This document shows positions 10,101 through 21,600 of a DNA stretch of 64,000 bases, one piece after another. The DNA is taken from the NCBI GenBank assembly GCA_002900995.3, contig CM035314.1, positions 527,252 through 591,251 on the forward strand, given 5' to 3'. Numbering within the stretch: the stretch's first letter is position 1; each line of letters starts with the position of its first letter. The DNA is from Ganoderma boninense. Lineage: Eukaryota > Basidiomycota > Agaricomycetes > Polyporales > Polyporaceae. A program made the translations under genes and the position numbers. The notes under the pieces are model-generated. The model ran no database searches. It saw only the letters and a list, made by a program, of their open reading frames with translations, and was not told the origin of the DNA.

Positions 10101-12528
10101 AGGCGGTGGGACGAACGTCGCGGCAAAGGGGTTAAGGATGGTGGTAGGACCTTTGGGAGCTGTAGGTTCCATGGGCATGGCACTCTTTGCTGGTGCTGAA
10201 GGCGCCCCTCCAGAGCTAGCCGGGCCAGCGGGCCACGTAGGTTGCGATATCAGCGGGACTGGCGCAGTGGGAGGAACAGAGGCCGGCATCGAAGGGGTTG
10301 AGAACGGCGAGGAAATGCTGGTGCTTGCCCCAACGGCGCCAAACGCAGACTTGGGAGCGCCCATTCCTCCAAAACCCGACGTCGAGGCAGATGCAACAGG
10401 TCCGAACGTTGTGCCACCAAAGACACTCGGTTTGCCTGTCAGGTTGCTGAACGCCGATGACGCCGCGGGTGCGTTCGCAGACGGAGCAAACGCTGATCCA
10501 GAGGGGGCCAAAGCAGAGCCAGACCCGAATGAGCTCGGGGATGGCTTCGATGCTAGTCCGGCGAATGCCGACGTCCCAGAAGCGGCGGGTACTGAAGGTG
10601 ACGCGAAATTGTTCTGCGGTGGCATAGCAGTGGAGGACTGGGGTTGCCCACCAAAGTTGTTGGTGAGCCATTCGGTCGCGCTTTTCGTAACCGGTTGACC
10701 AAGAGAAGGGACCGGGTTCTCTTGGGGCTCCTCTTCTATGTCGGTGATTTCTTCAGTGGGGCTCTCGGTATAACCCGCACCGTCCGCGGCAGTCTCAGTA
10801 TCGTCGAGTGGCTTCGAGATACCATCGATGATCTCGGGAATGGTAAGCTCCCCACGAATAGCCTCGATATCTTCGATGCAGTCCTTCCCGAAGAGTCGCT
10901 CCATGATACATGCGACGAGATATATCATCACAACGTTGTTCTGCTCGCGGAGTACCGTCGCTAGCTGTGAGAAGATCTGCATCGCGTCGCTGTCGACGAC
11001 AAGTGTTGACGTCTTCGTGATCGGGGCGCTTTTCGATTGGACGCGAAGGCGGAACTGAGTGGTGAGGTTGAAGACGGGATGGTTTCGGATGTCCTCGGGG
11101 ATCTCCTCATGCCGCTCCCTCTGATCTCTTATATGGATCAGTCGATGGTACACTCGCATTTCGAGTTCCGTTGGGGCTTGGTAGCGACCACGTTGGTCTT
11201 CGTAGAACTCCTTCAGACTGGTGAGTGCTGCAACGCCAACTATGAATAACGCGCCCGGGTACTTTCATCAAGGTATGCACACATACTGTACATGAGCTGT
11301 TGCTCTTCAAGCGCGACCGAGAAGCGAGGATTCTCGCGCTCCAAGTGTAGCGCGAGAATATGATAGCGCGCACAGCGATCGTGGCATTCGATCGCCAACG
11401 CGCCTGTCTCATGTTGCATTGTGAAGTCGGTCCTAACCGCACGTGAACGGTCCCGAATGAAGTCGTGGGTTTGTGAGAAGCCTTCCTTCACGATAAGTGT
11501 GTTAAAGAGGTAATTGAGAGTTTTCTGTAACTCGCGTGAGCCGAGGATTGGGTTTTCGCAAAGGACGAACAGACCTTTAATGCTGGAGGAGGTCGTAGGT
11601 CCGAAGGAAGTGTCTTGTCGCCAGCAGCGCGCTCATATATCTTCACCGCGCGTTTGTGGTCTACGCGTTTGGTTCCAGGTATCTTGGGGGGAATCAGTTG
11701 AGTTTCAAAGACACCAGGGCGCTTGAGTTCGGAGGTCGACTAGGTTCAACTTGAATCCAGTGATATGGATCCCGCTTGCAGAATCTTCGCGTTCCATGCG
11801 CTCATTGAGAGCACAGGTCAGCTGAGAGATCGTAGCATCAGAGCTTGGCTTGATAGCATGGCCACCATCGAACGGAGTATAGAGCTGAGTTGCGACGCAC
11901 CTGAACAGACCCAACTCGACCTCCAAACCTTCAGCAGCCCCGGATACAGCAAAACACAAGCGACTGAACACGTACGGTTTCCCACTTGTCAAGGTTGTTC
12001 TCGCGCTCCCTCCGATACCGCTCAAACCTCGGGCACATATCCATACACGTCCCAACCATCGTGATGGCGTCCTCCAGTCGCTTTGGCACGAGCGGGTCGT
12101 CCATCTTGCCTTCAGCAATCGCCTTCTTGCGTTCAACCTCGCGTTGTCGGACAAGCTGTGACAGGTCGTTAGCCACGCCCGCGTCGACGATGTGGTTCCA
12201 GGCGTACCTCTCGGTAGAACTCTTCGCGATCCTCAATATGCTCGGGCTCAGGCTCAGGCTCGTCCTCGTGAGCGCTCTCTGCACCGCTGACGCCTTCGTC
12301 CTCCGTGGCGCTGGCGCCTTCGTCGTGCATGTCAACGGACACCGTCAAGTGAGTGCCAAGATGCGCTTGACCCCGTCCTCGACCTCCGCGGCGATGCCCT
12401 CCACGTCCCCTTCGCTCGCCGTCGGTCGCGTGTCCGTTGTTGGCGTCGGCCGATCCTGCGACCCACTTCTTGTTCCTCGAGTGTGGTCGACCACGGTTGG
12501 GCTCCGAGGCACCTTGTATGCGCATCAT
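7121..12528 (-). CDS. SAC3: SAC3/GANP family nuclear mRNA-export factor
   Basis: About a dozen exons encode roughly 1,500 residues. The first exon (12528-12208) is Gly/Arg-rich and then acidic. It joins at 12155 to a segment with the diagnostic GTCMDMCPRFERYRRE of the SAC3/GANP domain. KRVDHKRAVKIYERAA, DFIRDRSRAVRTDF and SLKEFYEDQRGRY follow. A very long exon (to about 8823) finishes the domain and then carries FG/F-rich repeats (FGSGS, FGGTTFG, FGGMG) and a Pro/Ser-rich linker. Helical C-terminal exons end at 7121. Known family role: scaffold of the TREX-2 complex, linking transcription to mRNA export at the nuclear pore; the FG-like segment fits that. The intron between WET and IPGTKRVDH is about 280 nt. 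The last intron appears to use a GC donor. Confidence 0.9.
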
Positions 12529-12921
12529 GGTGGCGAGAATGAGCCTCAGAAGGCGACAGGAAGAAGAAAAGTGCTGAAGAATGGATGAAACAAAGCCAAA
12601 ACAAAGAAAAAGGAGAGCGGAGGATGGTGGCCGCTGAGCGCGGCGAAGAGAACGGGGACAAGACGTTTAGACGCCCACACCCGCGTCGACGGTTGCCCAA
12701 AATGGAGGAGGCGCTAGAGTATGATAGGTATGCTTAGTCATCACACACCTTTTGGGCGCCATTCGGAACTGTGCTCTCCGTTAACAACCACGACGACCAC
12801 GACTCTTTTCTCGACGAGGAACCCACTAGCCTTGTACATCTCTCTACGCTTGGCTCGCCCTATTTAACCTGCGCGGCTTCTGCGCGCATATACCCTCACC
12901 ATCAGCCAGGACCAGACACTC
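12529..12921. promoter_or_regulatory. divergent promoter of SAC3 and the LCHN-like gene
   Basis: These 393 bp separate two head-to-head start codons (12528 on minus, 12922 on plus), so both promoters must lie here. A TATTTAA-like sequence near 12870 could serve the plus-strand gene. No coding segment is visible. Shared regulation of the two genes is possible but is inference. Confidence 0.6.
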
Positions 12922-15571
12922 ATGCAGCCGGAGTCGGGCGACCCTGTCCCTCAAGATCTAGGTACGCTATTTTCTTGTGACCTTTTTGCTCAAATATTCA
13001 GCATTTTCGTTCGCCATGTTGGTGATCGAGAGTGCGGGTGTATGCGCAGCTTCCGCAAAGATTGTCCTTCCCAGCATCCAAATCTACCCTTGTTTTACCT
13101 CCGTGTCTTGTTTGGCAGTTGACTGACTGCTTCCGGCAACAGTGGCAATATTTCATGCATCATTCCACCGAACACAAGGCAATATAATTGATTGGTCGCT
13201 GAAGGCGAGCGAAGGTACGTGCTTTGGAACTGTGGAAGGTGCTCAATCCTTTTCGACATGGACGTTGGACGCATTGGGCATTCGTTTGGAGGTTTGGTTT
13301 AAATGGCGGCTCGGCCGAATGCCTTGTCGCCATACGGGACGGAGCAGTTGCATTCACAGCATCCCCAGAGTCCTAGTTTGTCCTTGCGCAGGAGATGTGA
13401 GGCAGCTCTTGAGCGCAAACAGCCTCAAGGATCGAGGTCTGCACTTCGCCGTATAGGGAATCCTCTGCTCTTCCGTCGCGTTCCTCAGACAGCCTCCCAA
13501 TGCGTCTGACTTCAGCACCTAGAAGAACTTGGCCCTCATTCTATGTTTACTGATGGCTCACTTGGTCTGCAGATTTGGACCTCTCCCATGTCGAATTCAG
13601 CTCCTTACCAAGCGGGCTGCACCTCATAGAACGCGACGTCGTGTGAGTTGTTTTCCTTAACCGAGTACACACGCCTCCAACTCCCTCCATATAACGGTCT
13701 TCGCACTCAGATATTTCACCAAGGACGACTACCAAGGTGTCTGCGTCTTTCGCAGACGGAGGACATCCGAGGATGGCCACAGAGGTTTCCGCCTCTCCTC
13801 TCTTGGCGTTCTTCTTGCTAAGTCCTCTCGCCCACGCCCGTGGCAACATGTCGCTTCCCTCAAGCGGCTTGTGAGCTCTATCTATGCTGCGCTTGACGAT
13901 AGGGACACGTTGGAGCCGACAGACAGCGACTGGGATCTGGCACGCGACTTTTTCGAACAGCGCAAGGTGCGTCAGCCGCACGATGACAACGGCCCTAGCA
14001 GCAGTATTTCCCGCAATTGGGAAGGATGGGCTGCTGAGCTTCAAGGATCCCGGTCCGATTGCGCTCCCACCATCCACCTCCCCCATCTCCTTCGCATCCT
14101 CGGGCCGTCGTCTCTCACACTGTACAAACACATTCTTGGCCGACGACGCGTCCTTGTCATCACGCTGCCCCCTGTTGAGGCTGCCTGCATCCTCTGCCAG
14201 GTTGCGGCCGACACTTGCTATGAAGAGCAAGTAAGCGAACTGGTCTCGACCGCGGACGCGGACGGTTACGAGGACAACGATCAATCTCGGCGGTTGAAGG
14301 GCAAGAGCACAGCTGGCGTCAAGGTTCTCGGCATGGTCACCCTAAACGACCTGGACAGGCTCGACTCTGAGGGCAAGTCTGGTCGCGGATGGATCGCGTG
14401 CACCACGGACTCAATCTTCCTCGACAAGCCCTCCTATTACGACCTGCTCATTGACTTGCGGAACGCCACTCCAAATACCCGACCAGCCTTCTACATCCCC
14501 AAACCCGTGGAGAACCCGAGCGGCCGTGGCATGACCTACCGCCTCTCCACTGTGCGCTTTACATGGAGCGACGTCAGACTCGTGCGTCCTGCCTCCTCGC
14601 GTACCAGCCCCCATTCACACGTCGTTTTTCAGTGGTCCGAGCTCGATCGCGTGCTGCAGCTCGACTCGGAGGACAGCGTGGGCTCGTGCTGCGACCCCTC
14701 CCTCCACGGCGGCAAGCCGCGCAACAGCACAAGCTCCTCTTGGACCGACGTCTGGCGCGTGTACGAAGACGTCTGCGTCATGTGCGCCGGCCTCTGGATG
14801 GGTGCCTGGCGCGGTGCGACTGCCAGCTCTTCCGAGCCCGACACCCCCCGCCGGTCAGAAAATTGGGGCACGAGCACGACGCTGGGCACGGGCAGCATCC
14901 GTCTCGACGGAGACGACGAGCTCAACGTCCGCATGGTCGGCCTTGGGATCGAGGGCCGCCCCGCCGGGAACGGGAGCACGCTCACGTCGAGCAGGCCGAG
15001 CCGCACCACCCGACGCACGAGCACGATGTCCGTCTGGACGTGGGCAGGCATCAAAGGCGCTAACGCCAGCGCCGGCGACGCGCAGTCCGCGGCGGCGACG
15101 ACGATGACAGGCGAGGCGCTCGCGCCCACGGAGGGGATGTTCATCCCCGGGGAGCGCAGCAAGCTGCCAGAGCCGGCTGGCCCCGAGGACGTGGTCGCCA
15201 GCGCGCGGAAGGACAGACAGGTGCTCACGACGCTCGCGCTGCTCCAGGCGTTCCACGCGAACACGACCGCCATCCTGTCCCGGCTGGGCACCCTGCTCGA
15301 GACGCGCAAGCTGTCCAACGCTACGGCCTCTTCACGACGGCTGGGTTTCAGCTCCAGCGCGGGCGTAGTGGGGGGAGCGGAGGGGAGCGGCGACGCGGCG
15401 GGGACGGTCATGCTGACGCCGAAGGACGTGATGTCCTTCGAGCTCGGGCCGTTCAGCGGGTTGGACGCGCGGTTCGTGGAGTGGCTCGGGGAGGAGTACG
15501 GCGGCGGGGTGCGCGTGCTCGTCAAGCGCGGGTGGAAGGACCTGGTCGGGCTCATACTCGGTTTGGGGTAG
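12922..15571 (+). CDS. LCHN/DENND11-like (DUF2347/DUF4484) DENN-related protein
   Basis: Four exons (12922-12961, 13143-13214, 13573-13642, 13711-15571) join in frame to give 680 residues. The start reads MQPESGDPVPQDL, then VAIFHASFHRTQGNIIDW. Next come LSHVEFSSLPSGLH and DVVYFTKDDYQGVCVF, followed by LLAKSSRPRPWQHVASLKRL. This succession is the N-terminal pattern I associate with the LCHN-type DENN-related proteins (DUF2347 plus DUF4484). Proteins of this type are thought to act in membrane traffic as Rab-regulator-like factors. The central part includes LPHLLRILGPSSLTLYKHIL and a Thr/Ser-rich insertion; the C-terminus is WKDLVGLILGLG. Introns 1 and 2 are long (181 and 358 nt). The family call is from memory. 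Confidence 0.7.
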
Positions 15572-16567
15572 GCCCGGCCGTTCCTTGGTCGCTGAAGCTT
15601 GAAGCTTGAAGGAGGGGAGAGATGAGATTCGTTGCTGCGGCCAGGAGAGATACTTCGTTGACGCCTTCTCGTGCCATGACTTAAGAGCAGTCGGCCCCAG
15701 CGTTTGTTCGGCATCGCCGTGTTCCCTGGGGCGGGCCCGCTCGGTTGTTACCCATATGGCTCAATATGTTGTTGATACCCTTCTGTTATGTTGATGATCG
15801 TGACGTACTCTGCATGGATGGCTTGATTACGTTGACGAGGGCAGGCCCGGGAAGAACCCCCGAAGGACTAACGCTTTACACACAATTTCAGGCAGTTTGA
15901 ATGTTTCAGAAGTTCATTACATCGTCGCACCGTGTTGCACCGTGCCGGTGTCGCAGCCCACAGGATGATCCCGCTACGACACTGGCAGAACTACAAGGAG
16001 TATAACCTGAACGGTATGGAACACACAGTCACCAAGCACGGAAGCGGCCCCTGGTCGCTCGAGGACCAGGACAGTACCTCCCCTGGGCGCATGGGGGACA
16101 CCGACAGCAGGTACGTCTTGAAGCCGTACTTGGAACCTCTCTCGCATCGTCGAAAAGAAGTCCATCCAACGCCGAGCAACCACATGACCCCCACAATGAA
16201 AGAGGGCATGATGTACCTCGTCCTCCACACAGGCCATATTGCGACACACCCAAGCGGCATTTTCGCCTGTGACGAGGGAGAGGGATGTCCTGCTAGGAAT
16301 GATACAAAATCTCCACTGCAAGCCGGCGACAAGACATACGAGTGCAATCCGGTGGCTTGCATCGTGAGTGGAGACATCAAGGTCACGGTAAGGGCGACCG
16401 GTTCCAGTCTGGATCGAAAAATCTAGTAGGATAGGACGCCACCTATCGCCTAAGAACAAAGGTGAGATTTCATCAAACACCTGAGGATGAATAGGAACCA
16501 GGCGCAGAACCGCCCAAAGGTCCTGTCCCTGTCCCTACCACACGCACCTAGTATCCGGTACTACACG
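15572..16567. other. intergenic, no confident gene
   Basis: Open frames of about 165 codons exist on both strands near 15930-16480. They overlap, lack recognisable motifs and do not splice into anything I can identify. The stretch separates the convergent LCHN-like and HNH-like genes. It may contain a decayed gene. Confidence 0.35.
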
Positions 16568-18196
16568 CTAAGAGCTAGAGGGCCGGGTGATCAACTGAGC
16601 GTAAAAGCCCTCCACGTCGTCCCGCGTGGCATCTGTGGGGGTCGACGACGTCTGCCACACCTGCGGGTTTTCCCTCATGTACTTGGACATCAATCGCAGC
16701 ATGTGGGGAGTCTCCATGTGGCAGGCGACGGTGTCAGGCGGGTGCTCGACTTCTTCGAGCGCAGCTAGATGGATGCCGTACGAGAACCCGGAATAAACAA
16801 ATTGGGTTGAAAAGCGGTATGTGATAAAGAGGCCTACCGATAGCCGGCAGCCGTCTGGACAGCATATCCCTCCACCGCTGGTCGCCGTCTGCATACGATC
16901 CTTGTGGGGGAGACTGGACGGAGCAGTGGGAGGCCGAAGAAGAGCCTTCAAATGCCAATTTATGAGCGGGGACAAATACAGCAATACCTTCGCAGACGCA
17001 ATGGTACGCACCCTTGTCTGATTCCTCTTCATTACCTCCAGAAGCCCGTGATTGTCCAGACGTTTCGCTAGTCGCTAAGGGAAAATGAGGCGTCAGCGAA
17101 GAGGCGTACTGCACAGCAGTCTACGCACTGGTGTTGCTGTGCTCGTCAACGGTCGAAGAATCCGAAGGCGGCGACTTCCTCGCCCGCTTGGCCTTATGTA
17201 CCTCCTTGTTCGATGAGAGTTTTGCCGCCATTTCCTTCACTCGCTCGTTGTCTTCGACTCCGTCGAAGAGCAAGCCGTAACGGTAGAGGTTGACGACCGT
17301 GTAAGCGAAACGTGCGTAGAGGAACTCGACAGCGACGCTAGGGTGAATCGTAGCCAGCCTGCGGTGGAACTTCTCTGTGTAGTCGGGATAACCTGCGTGA
17401 CCCACGAAGTATGCCATGAACGCATCACCATCGCCGGCGGGGTAAAAGACGAAGGCATGCGAGTCGAAGCAGCGACGCAAATCGTTACGCAACGAAATGC
17501 CGTTCGCAAGGGCATTGATCCCGCTTTTCACGTTGGGGGAGGCGTAGACAAACATCTCGTTTGCGTGATACCAAGCCTCCTCCGATTTGGGCACGAGGTG
17601 GGTACACTGAATAACTACAATGGTAATATAAAAATGAACATCGGTTGTATTGATAAAATACAGTAGAAGAACGCACAGCTCTGGCCCGTGGAGAGGGCGC
17701 AGTATTTGTCCCGCGATACGACGAGGGGAGACATGTTCGACGCCGAGGCCACCACGGCTGACGGCGCATTCCGTGTGGTGGCCCTCGCGTCGTACCAGTG
17801 ACGAGGTAGTTGCGCAGGGAACCTAAATGCCGAAAACTCTTTGACGATGGGGTAGTCGCAATTGGCGGCTACGTTAGGAGGACCAAGGAAGTAGTAGTAG
17901 ACGCCGGTGGTTAGGGGTTGCACGTCGTCGATGGGGATTTTGCCTTCACGGTCCCTAGCAAGAAAGTCACCCTGATTGCTGGCAGCGTAGTTGGTGATAA
18001 TGCGACATGAATCGAGGGAGAGAGAGTGGCACACGCCAAAGACTGTTTTCGAAGGGTTATTAGGGTCTGCCTCGCCGGAGTAGGCAGGAAAAGTGAAGAG
18101 CGGGTGGCCGAGTGCTGGATGGCATATCGAGACTGTGTCGTTCATCGTAATTTCGACTGGTGAAAGAAGCGGATGGAACGGCGGACGAGGGGCCAT
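16568..18196 (-). CDS. fungal HNH-nuclease-like protein
   Basis: Five minus-strand exons (18196-17677, 17614-17129, 17074-17012, 16945-16838, 16764-16568) join in frame to give 457 residues. At about 155-240 the protein reads RDKYCALSTG, then CTHLVPKSE, then NGISLRNDLRRCFDSHAFVF. This matches the fungal HNH domain (C..TG, then AHLVP-like with a histidine, then NG..L..D....FD). Family members are presumed to bind a metal and cleave nucleic acid. No cellular role is established for the fungal proteins, which are numerous in Agaricomycetes. The N-terminal 140 residues resemble no named domain. The tail has a KKARK-like basic run and ends NPQVWQTSSTP and RPSSS. A broken copy of this tail lies at 5.9-6.1 kb. 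Confidence 0.75.
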
Positions 18197-18678
18197 GACT
18201 GAAGCTGAAACTTTGAATCGAGTGGACCCTGTGCAAGGAGGTTAGAATGGACAACGCGAGACAGAGCGATGTGGCTGTGCCAGGGGAGAAACCAAGAATT
18301 CAGCGCTCCGCAAGAACAGTTTGAAACTCAGCTAGCCGTCAAACTTGGACGCTTGAAACTCCGCCCTTATCCTGCCAATGAAAGCCAATAGGCAAACCAG
18401 ATTCGATTTAAAGGAAAAGGAACACGAGTACCATAGCTAGGACACAAATTGACACGAGACGACTGAATGAGCGAGAGGTAGAAAAAGACCAAACGAACAC
18501 AGCCATATTTAGCCACAAATTTCCGGCTACGTAAGTTCAAGGAGCGGAGAGTGTCCCTATCCAAACCCGGGAAGCAGAGCCACAAAATTCGACATAAGCG
18601 TATGGAATAATATCGCCACATAATGCACGACGAGAATATCGCCGGGCGACGACGAGATTCAACGTGATGAGAATGCGT
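18197..18678. other. intergenic
   Basis: Promoter side of the HNH-like gene and 3' flank of the copper radical oxidase gene. It is AT-richer than its neighbours and no coding segment is supported. Confidence 0.45.
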
Positions 18679-21600
18679 TCAGGCAGGCGGGCCCATGCCT
18701 GGGAGAGTGAAGTCCGGGAAGTTGGGCCAGTTGCCGAGTTCGCCGGGGTCGCCACCGATGCGCACCCAGTTCAAGTGCGAGGGCGTTGGCCCGTCGAGGA
18801 TCCAGAGGCTGAACCAGCCCGGGGGCGCGACGAACGCGTTCGGCGGGGCGACGACAGTGCAGGTGTTGCCGTTGCACGAGAACTCTGGGAAGAGGGTACG
18901 CATGCCCATGGCGTTGCCTGCAAAGAGAAAGCGAAGTGAGTTCCATCACTCATGAGAAGAGCGGGCCGTGCTACATACCGTGCTGGAGGAGGGATGGGGG
19001 GCAAGGAACACCCATCCTAGTCAGCGTCTGTCATGAATGATAGTCAGGTCAAATGGTTTACGCACCGTGCTCGAGGTAGCTATAGAGATGGAGAACGTCG
19101 GGGTCAGAGGAGGACTTTCAGAAAACCTACACACAATGTTGCTCACCAGCAATAAGGGAAACGCGCATCGTACTGGTCGTCCCTTGGAAGAGCTGCACGT
19201 TGATGGTGTAGCTGCCGCCGTACGCCCAGTCCTTCTGGTCGACAGTGAAGCTCGGTTGCTGGCGGCCGTCGGTCAGGTACGGCGGGATGTAGACCTCCAC
19301 GCGCATCTCCTCGGGGAACTGCGGGCTCTCGGGGTCGCTGCCAGAGATCAGGACGCGGCCGTCAGGAAGGAGCTATCGACGGCAGGTCAGTACAGAACAG
19401 TAGGAACCTTGGTCAGTGCTAGGACCGCAACGTACGGTGGCCTCAGAGTGGTACAAGCGTGCCACGATCGTCTCGTTGAGAATGGAGATGCGCGAGCCGA
19501 CAGCCTGTGTCGGATCGTAGAGGAGCGCTTGAAGGTTGGGGTCCGTTGCGAGGCCGAAACCGGCTACTCCTTGCTTGGCGCCGTTGACGATGAGGAACGT
19601 TCCATCCGGAAGCGCTGAGGCCATCGTATAAGCTCATGCCGATGTAAAGACCATTAGATCGACCGCACTAACCGGACTAAGGGGGTAAAAGGAGTTACTT
19701 TAGAGCCGGAAGCGAACATGGATGCCGGAGCACTCACTATGCACGTCATGACACGAGGCGAAGGCTGCATCAGGAAAAAACAACTTCACTCGATAGTACT
19801 ATCGGGCCTAGAGAGTAGCGATAGGCGGAGAGTAAGGTCCCCCTTTAGCTAGGAGTCGATAGCGCCCCCTAGTGGCTATCGAGCGCTCGATAGACATCCG
19901 CGAGACGTGATAGCTCAGATAGATATTCCCTTGCATAGATCGGATTTCGGATGGGGACACACAAAAACATACGCAAAAGCACATATATTGTTGAACCAAA
20001 CTATTTCACGTACAAAATGGTACTACATCTAACTATATACATGACAGGAGCTCTTGCACATGTATTCCAATTCCAGTACGCACCTCTCCGTTGTCAATAG
20101 GACCACTCAACTTTGCACACGAAAGGACCAAGAGACGCACCTTAGGACCTGAATAAGTCTGAACAGTCCGACAATCTAACCCACCGGCCTTTAACAGAAA
20201 ATGACTCACATGAACAGTAAAGTTGTGCCGGCGCTGACACGCACACTCTATTCACAATCATGGGACTTGAAGCACTTACGGAGCATAATCAAGACCACGA
20301 AGCCAACATCAAGGATACCGGAGAGCAGATCCGCCAAGGCCTCACAGACTCGATGCAGCTGAGACAGGTGTCGGATGAGCCGATGAGCCAGTAGCTGGCT
20401 CATGGGGCCAGCATCGCAACATACTTAGCGCAAGGAAGGGAGATACTGGGAGGAGATGGACGATACAAGGGATAAAAGGAGAGCTTACCATTTGACCAGC
20501 CAGAGAGCGCCACACATGGCCCAAGAATGAACTACTCGCAGCTCCGAGAATCCTGAGGCCTTCAAGAGAGAACACATGCACCAGGTGATCCTTGAAGAGC
20601 AAGTCTGAGACGAGACGCAGGAGCTAGACAACGTTGCGTGCAGGGAGGGCCGCAGGAAGGTACAAGGGAGGGAAGCAAGATGACAAGGGGGAAGGAAAGG
20701 CCGGCACCGATGTTGTGCTGGCAAATTGATGGGACCACGTGCCAGGTTTAGGGCCGGCAGATAAGGACTTGATGTGTTAGAGAGCAATCCTGGGTCTACT
20801 GGAGAAGGTGGAAATGAGGGTTTTGGAAGGAGGAATGGATGGTGAACGGATGGTGCCCACTCGTCGTCGTCGGGACGCAGTTATGGATGACGTAAGGAGT
20901 GATTTGGCTCCCTTCCCATTTCCGGTCTTCCTCGGGCGGCTCGGTGGCACTATCGAGTGCTCGCGCGGCTATGTGGACGTCTCGCGAGCTCTCGCAGTGC
21001 TATCGAGCTTGTGTGGATGCTAGAGAGAAAAACTGTTTTTCCTGATGTGGAAGAGCATCCTGTTAGAACATATTTCGGACAACTTGGGATATGAAGGCGT
21101 TTTACCATACGCTCGAGCACCCACTCCGCGCCATCCACCTCCGGCTGAATAGACACACAGTTATCAAGTGCGAGACCGAAGTTGGATCCACCGCACACGA
21201 GGACAGTCAAAGGATCGGTATAAGGAGCGTGCTGAGGGAACAGGACGGCAGTGCCTTCCAATGGATAGGTGCGACCACCCGCCTTGCCGTCGAAGGGGTT
21301 GATGACAGAGCCGGGGATGTTCGGCAGCGTCTGGATGGTGTCGAACGTCACCGGGTCGAGAATGCGTGCCTCGTTGTAGTAGCCTGTCCAACCTTATCAG
21401 AAGAACCCTCACACGCTTGCTGCCGATTGTCACGCACCCACGAAGATGTTGCCACTGGGAAGGACATGGAGGAAGGGGTAAAGGTTGTTGGGATCCGTGC
21501 GGTTAAGCCAATCCATAAAGAGATAAGTGGGGCCGCCTTGAGGCGTTGGAAGGATCTCGAGAGTGGGCTCGGGGGCACCGTTACTGCCAACTTCACCTCC

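Noticed and set aside
10000..10698. A 232-codon plus-strand frame with Gly/Ala/Glu-rich translation
   Set aside because: Antisense shadow of the FG/Pro-rich exon of SAC3.
14629..15714. A 361-codon minus-strand frame opposite the LCHN-like gene
   Set aside because: It is antisense to a well-supported coding exon and its composition mirrors that exon's codon bias.
15932..16480. Overlapping frames of about 165 codons on both strands
   Set aside because: Neither shows a family motif or joins to exons; kept only as a note under intergenic.
20342..20787. Open frames inside the transposon-like insert
   Set aside because: No transposase or other domain motif; the insert appears non-autonomous.
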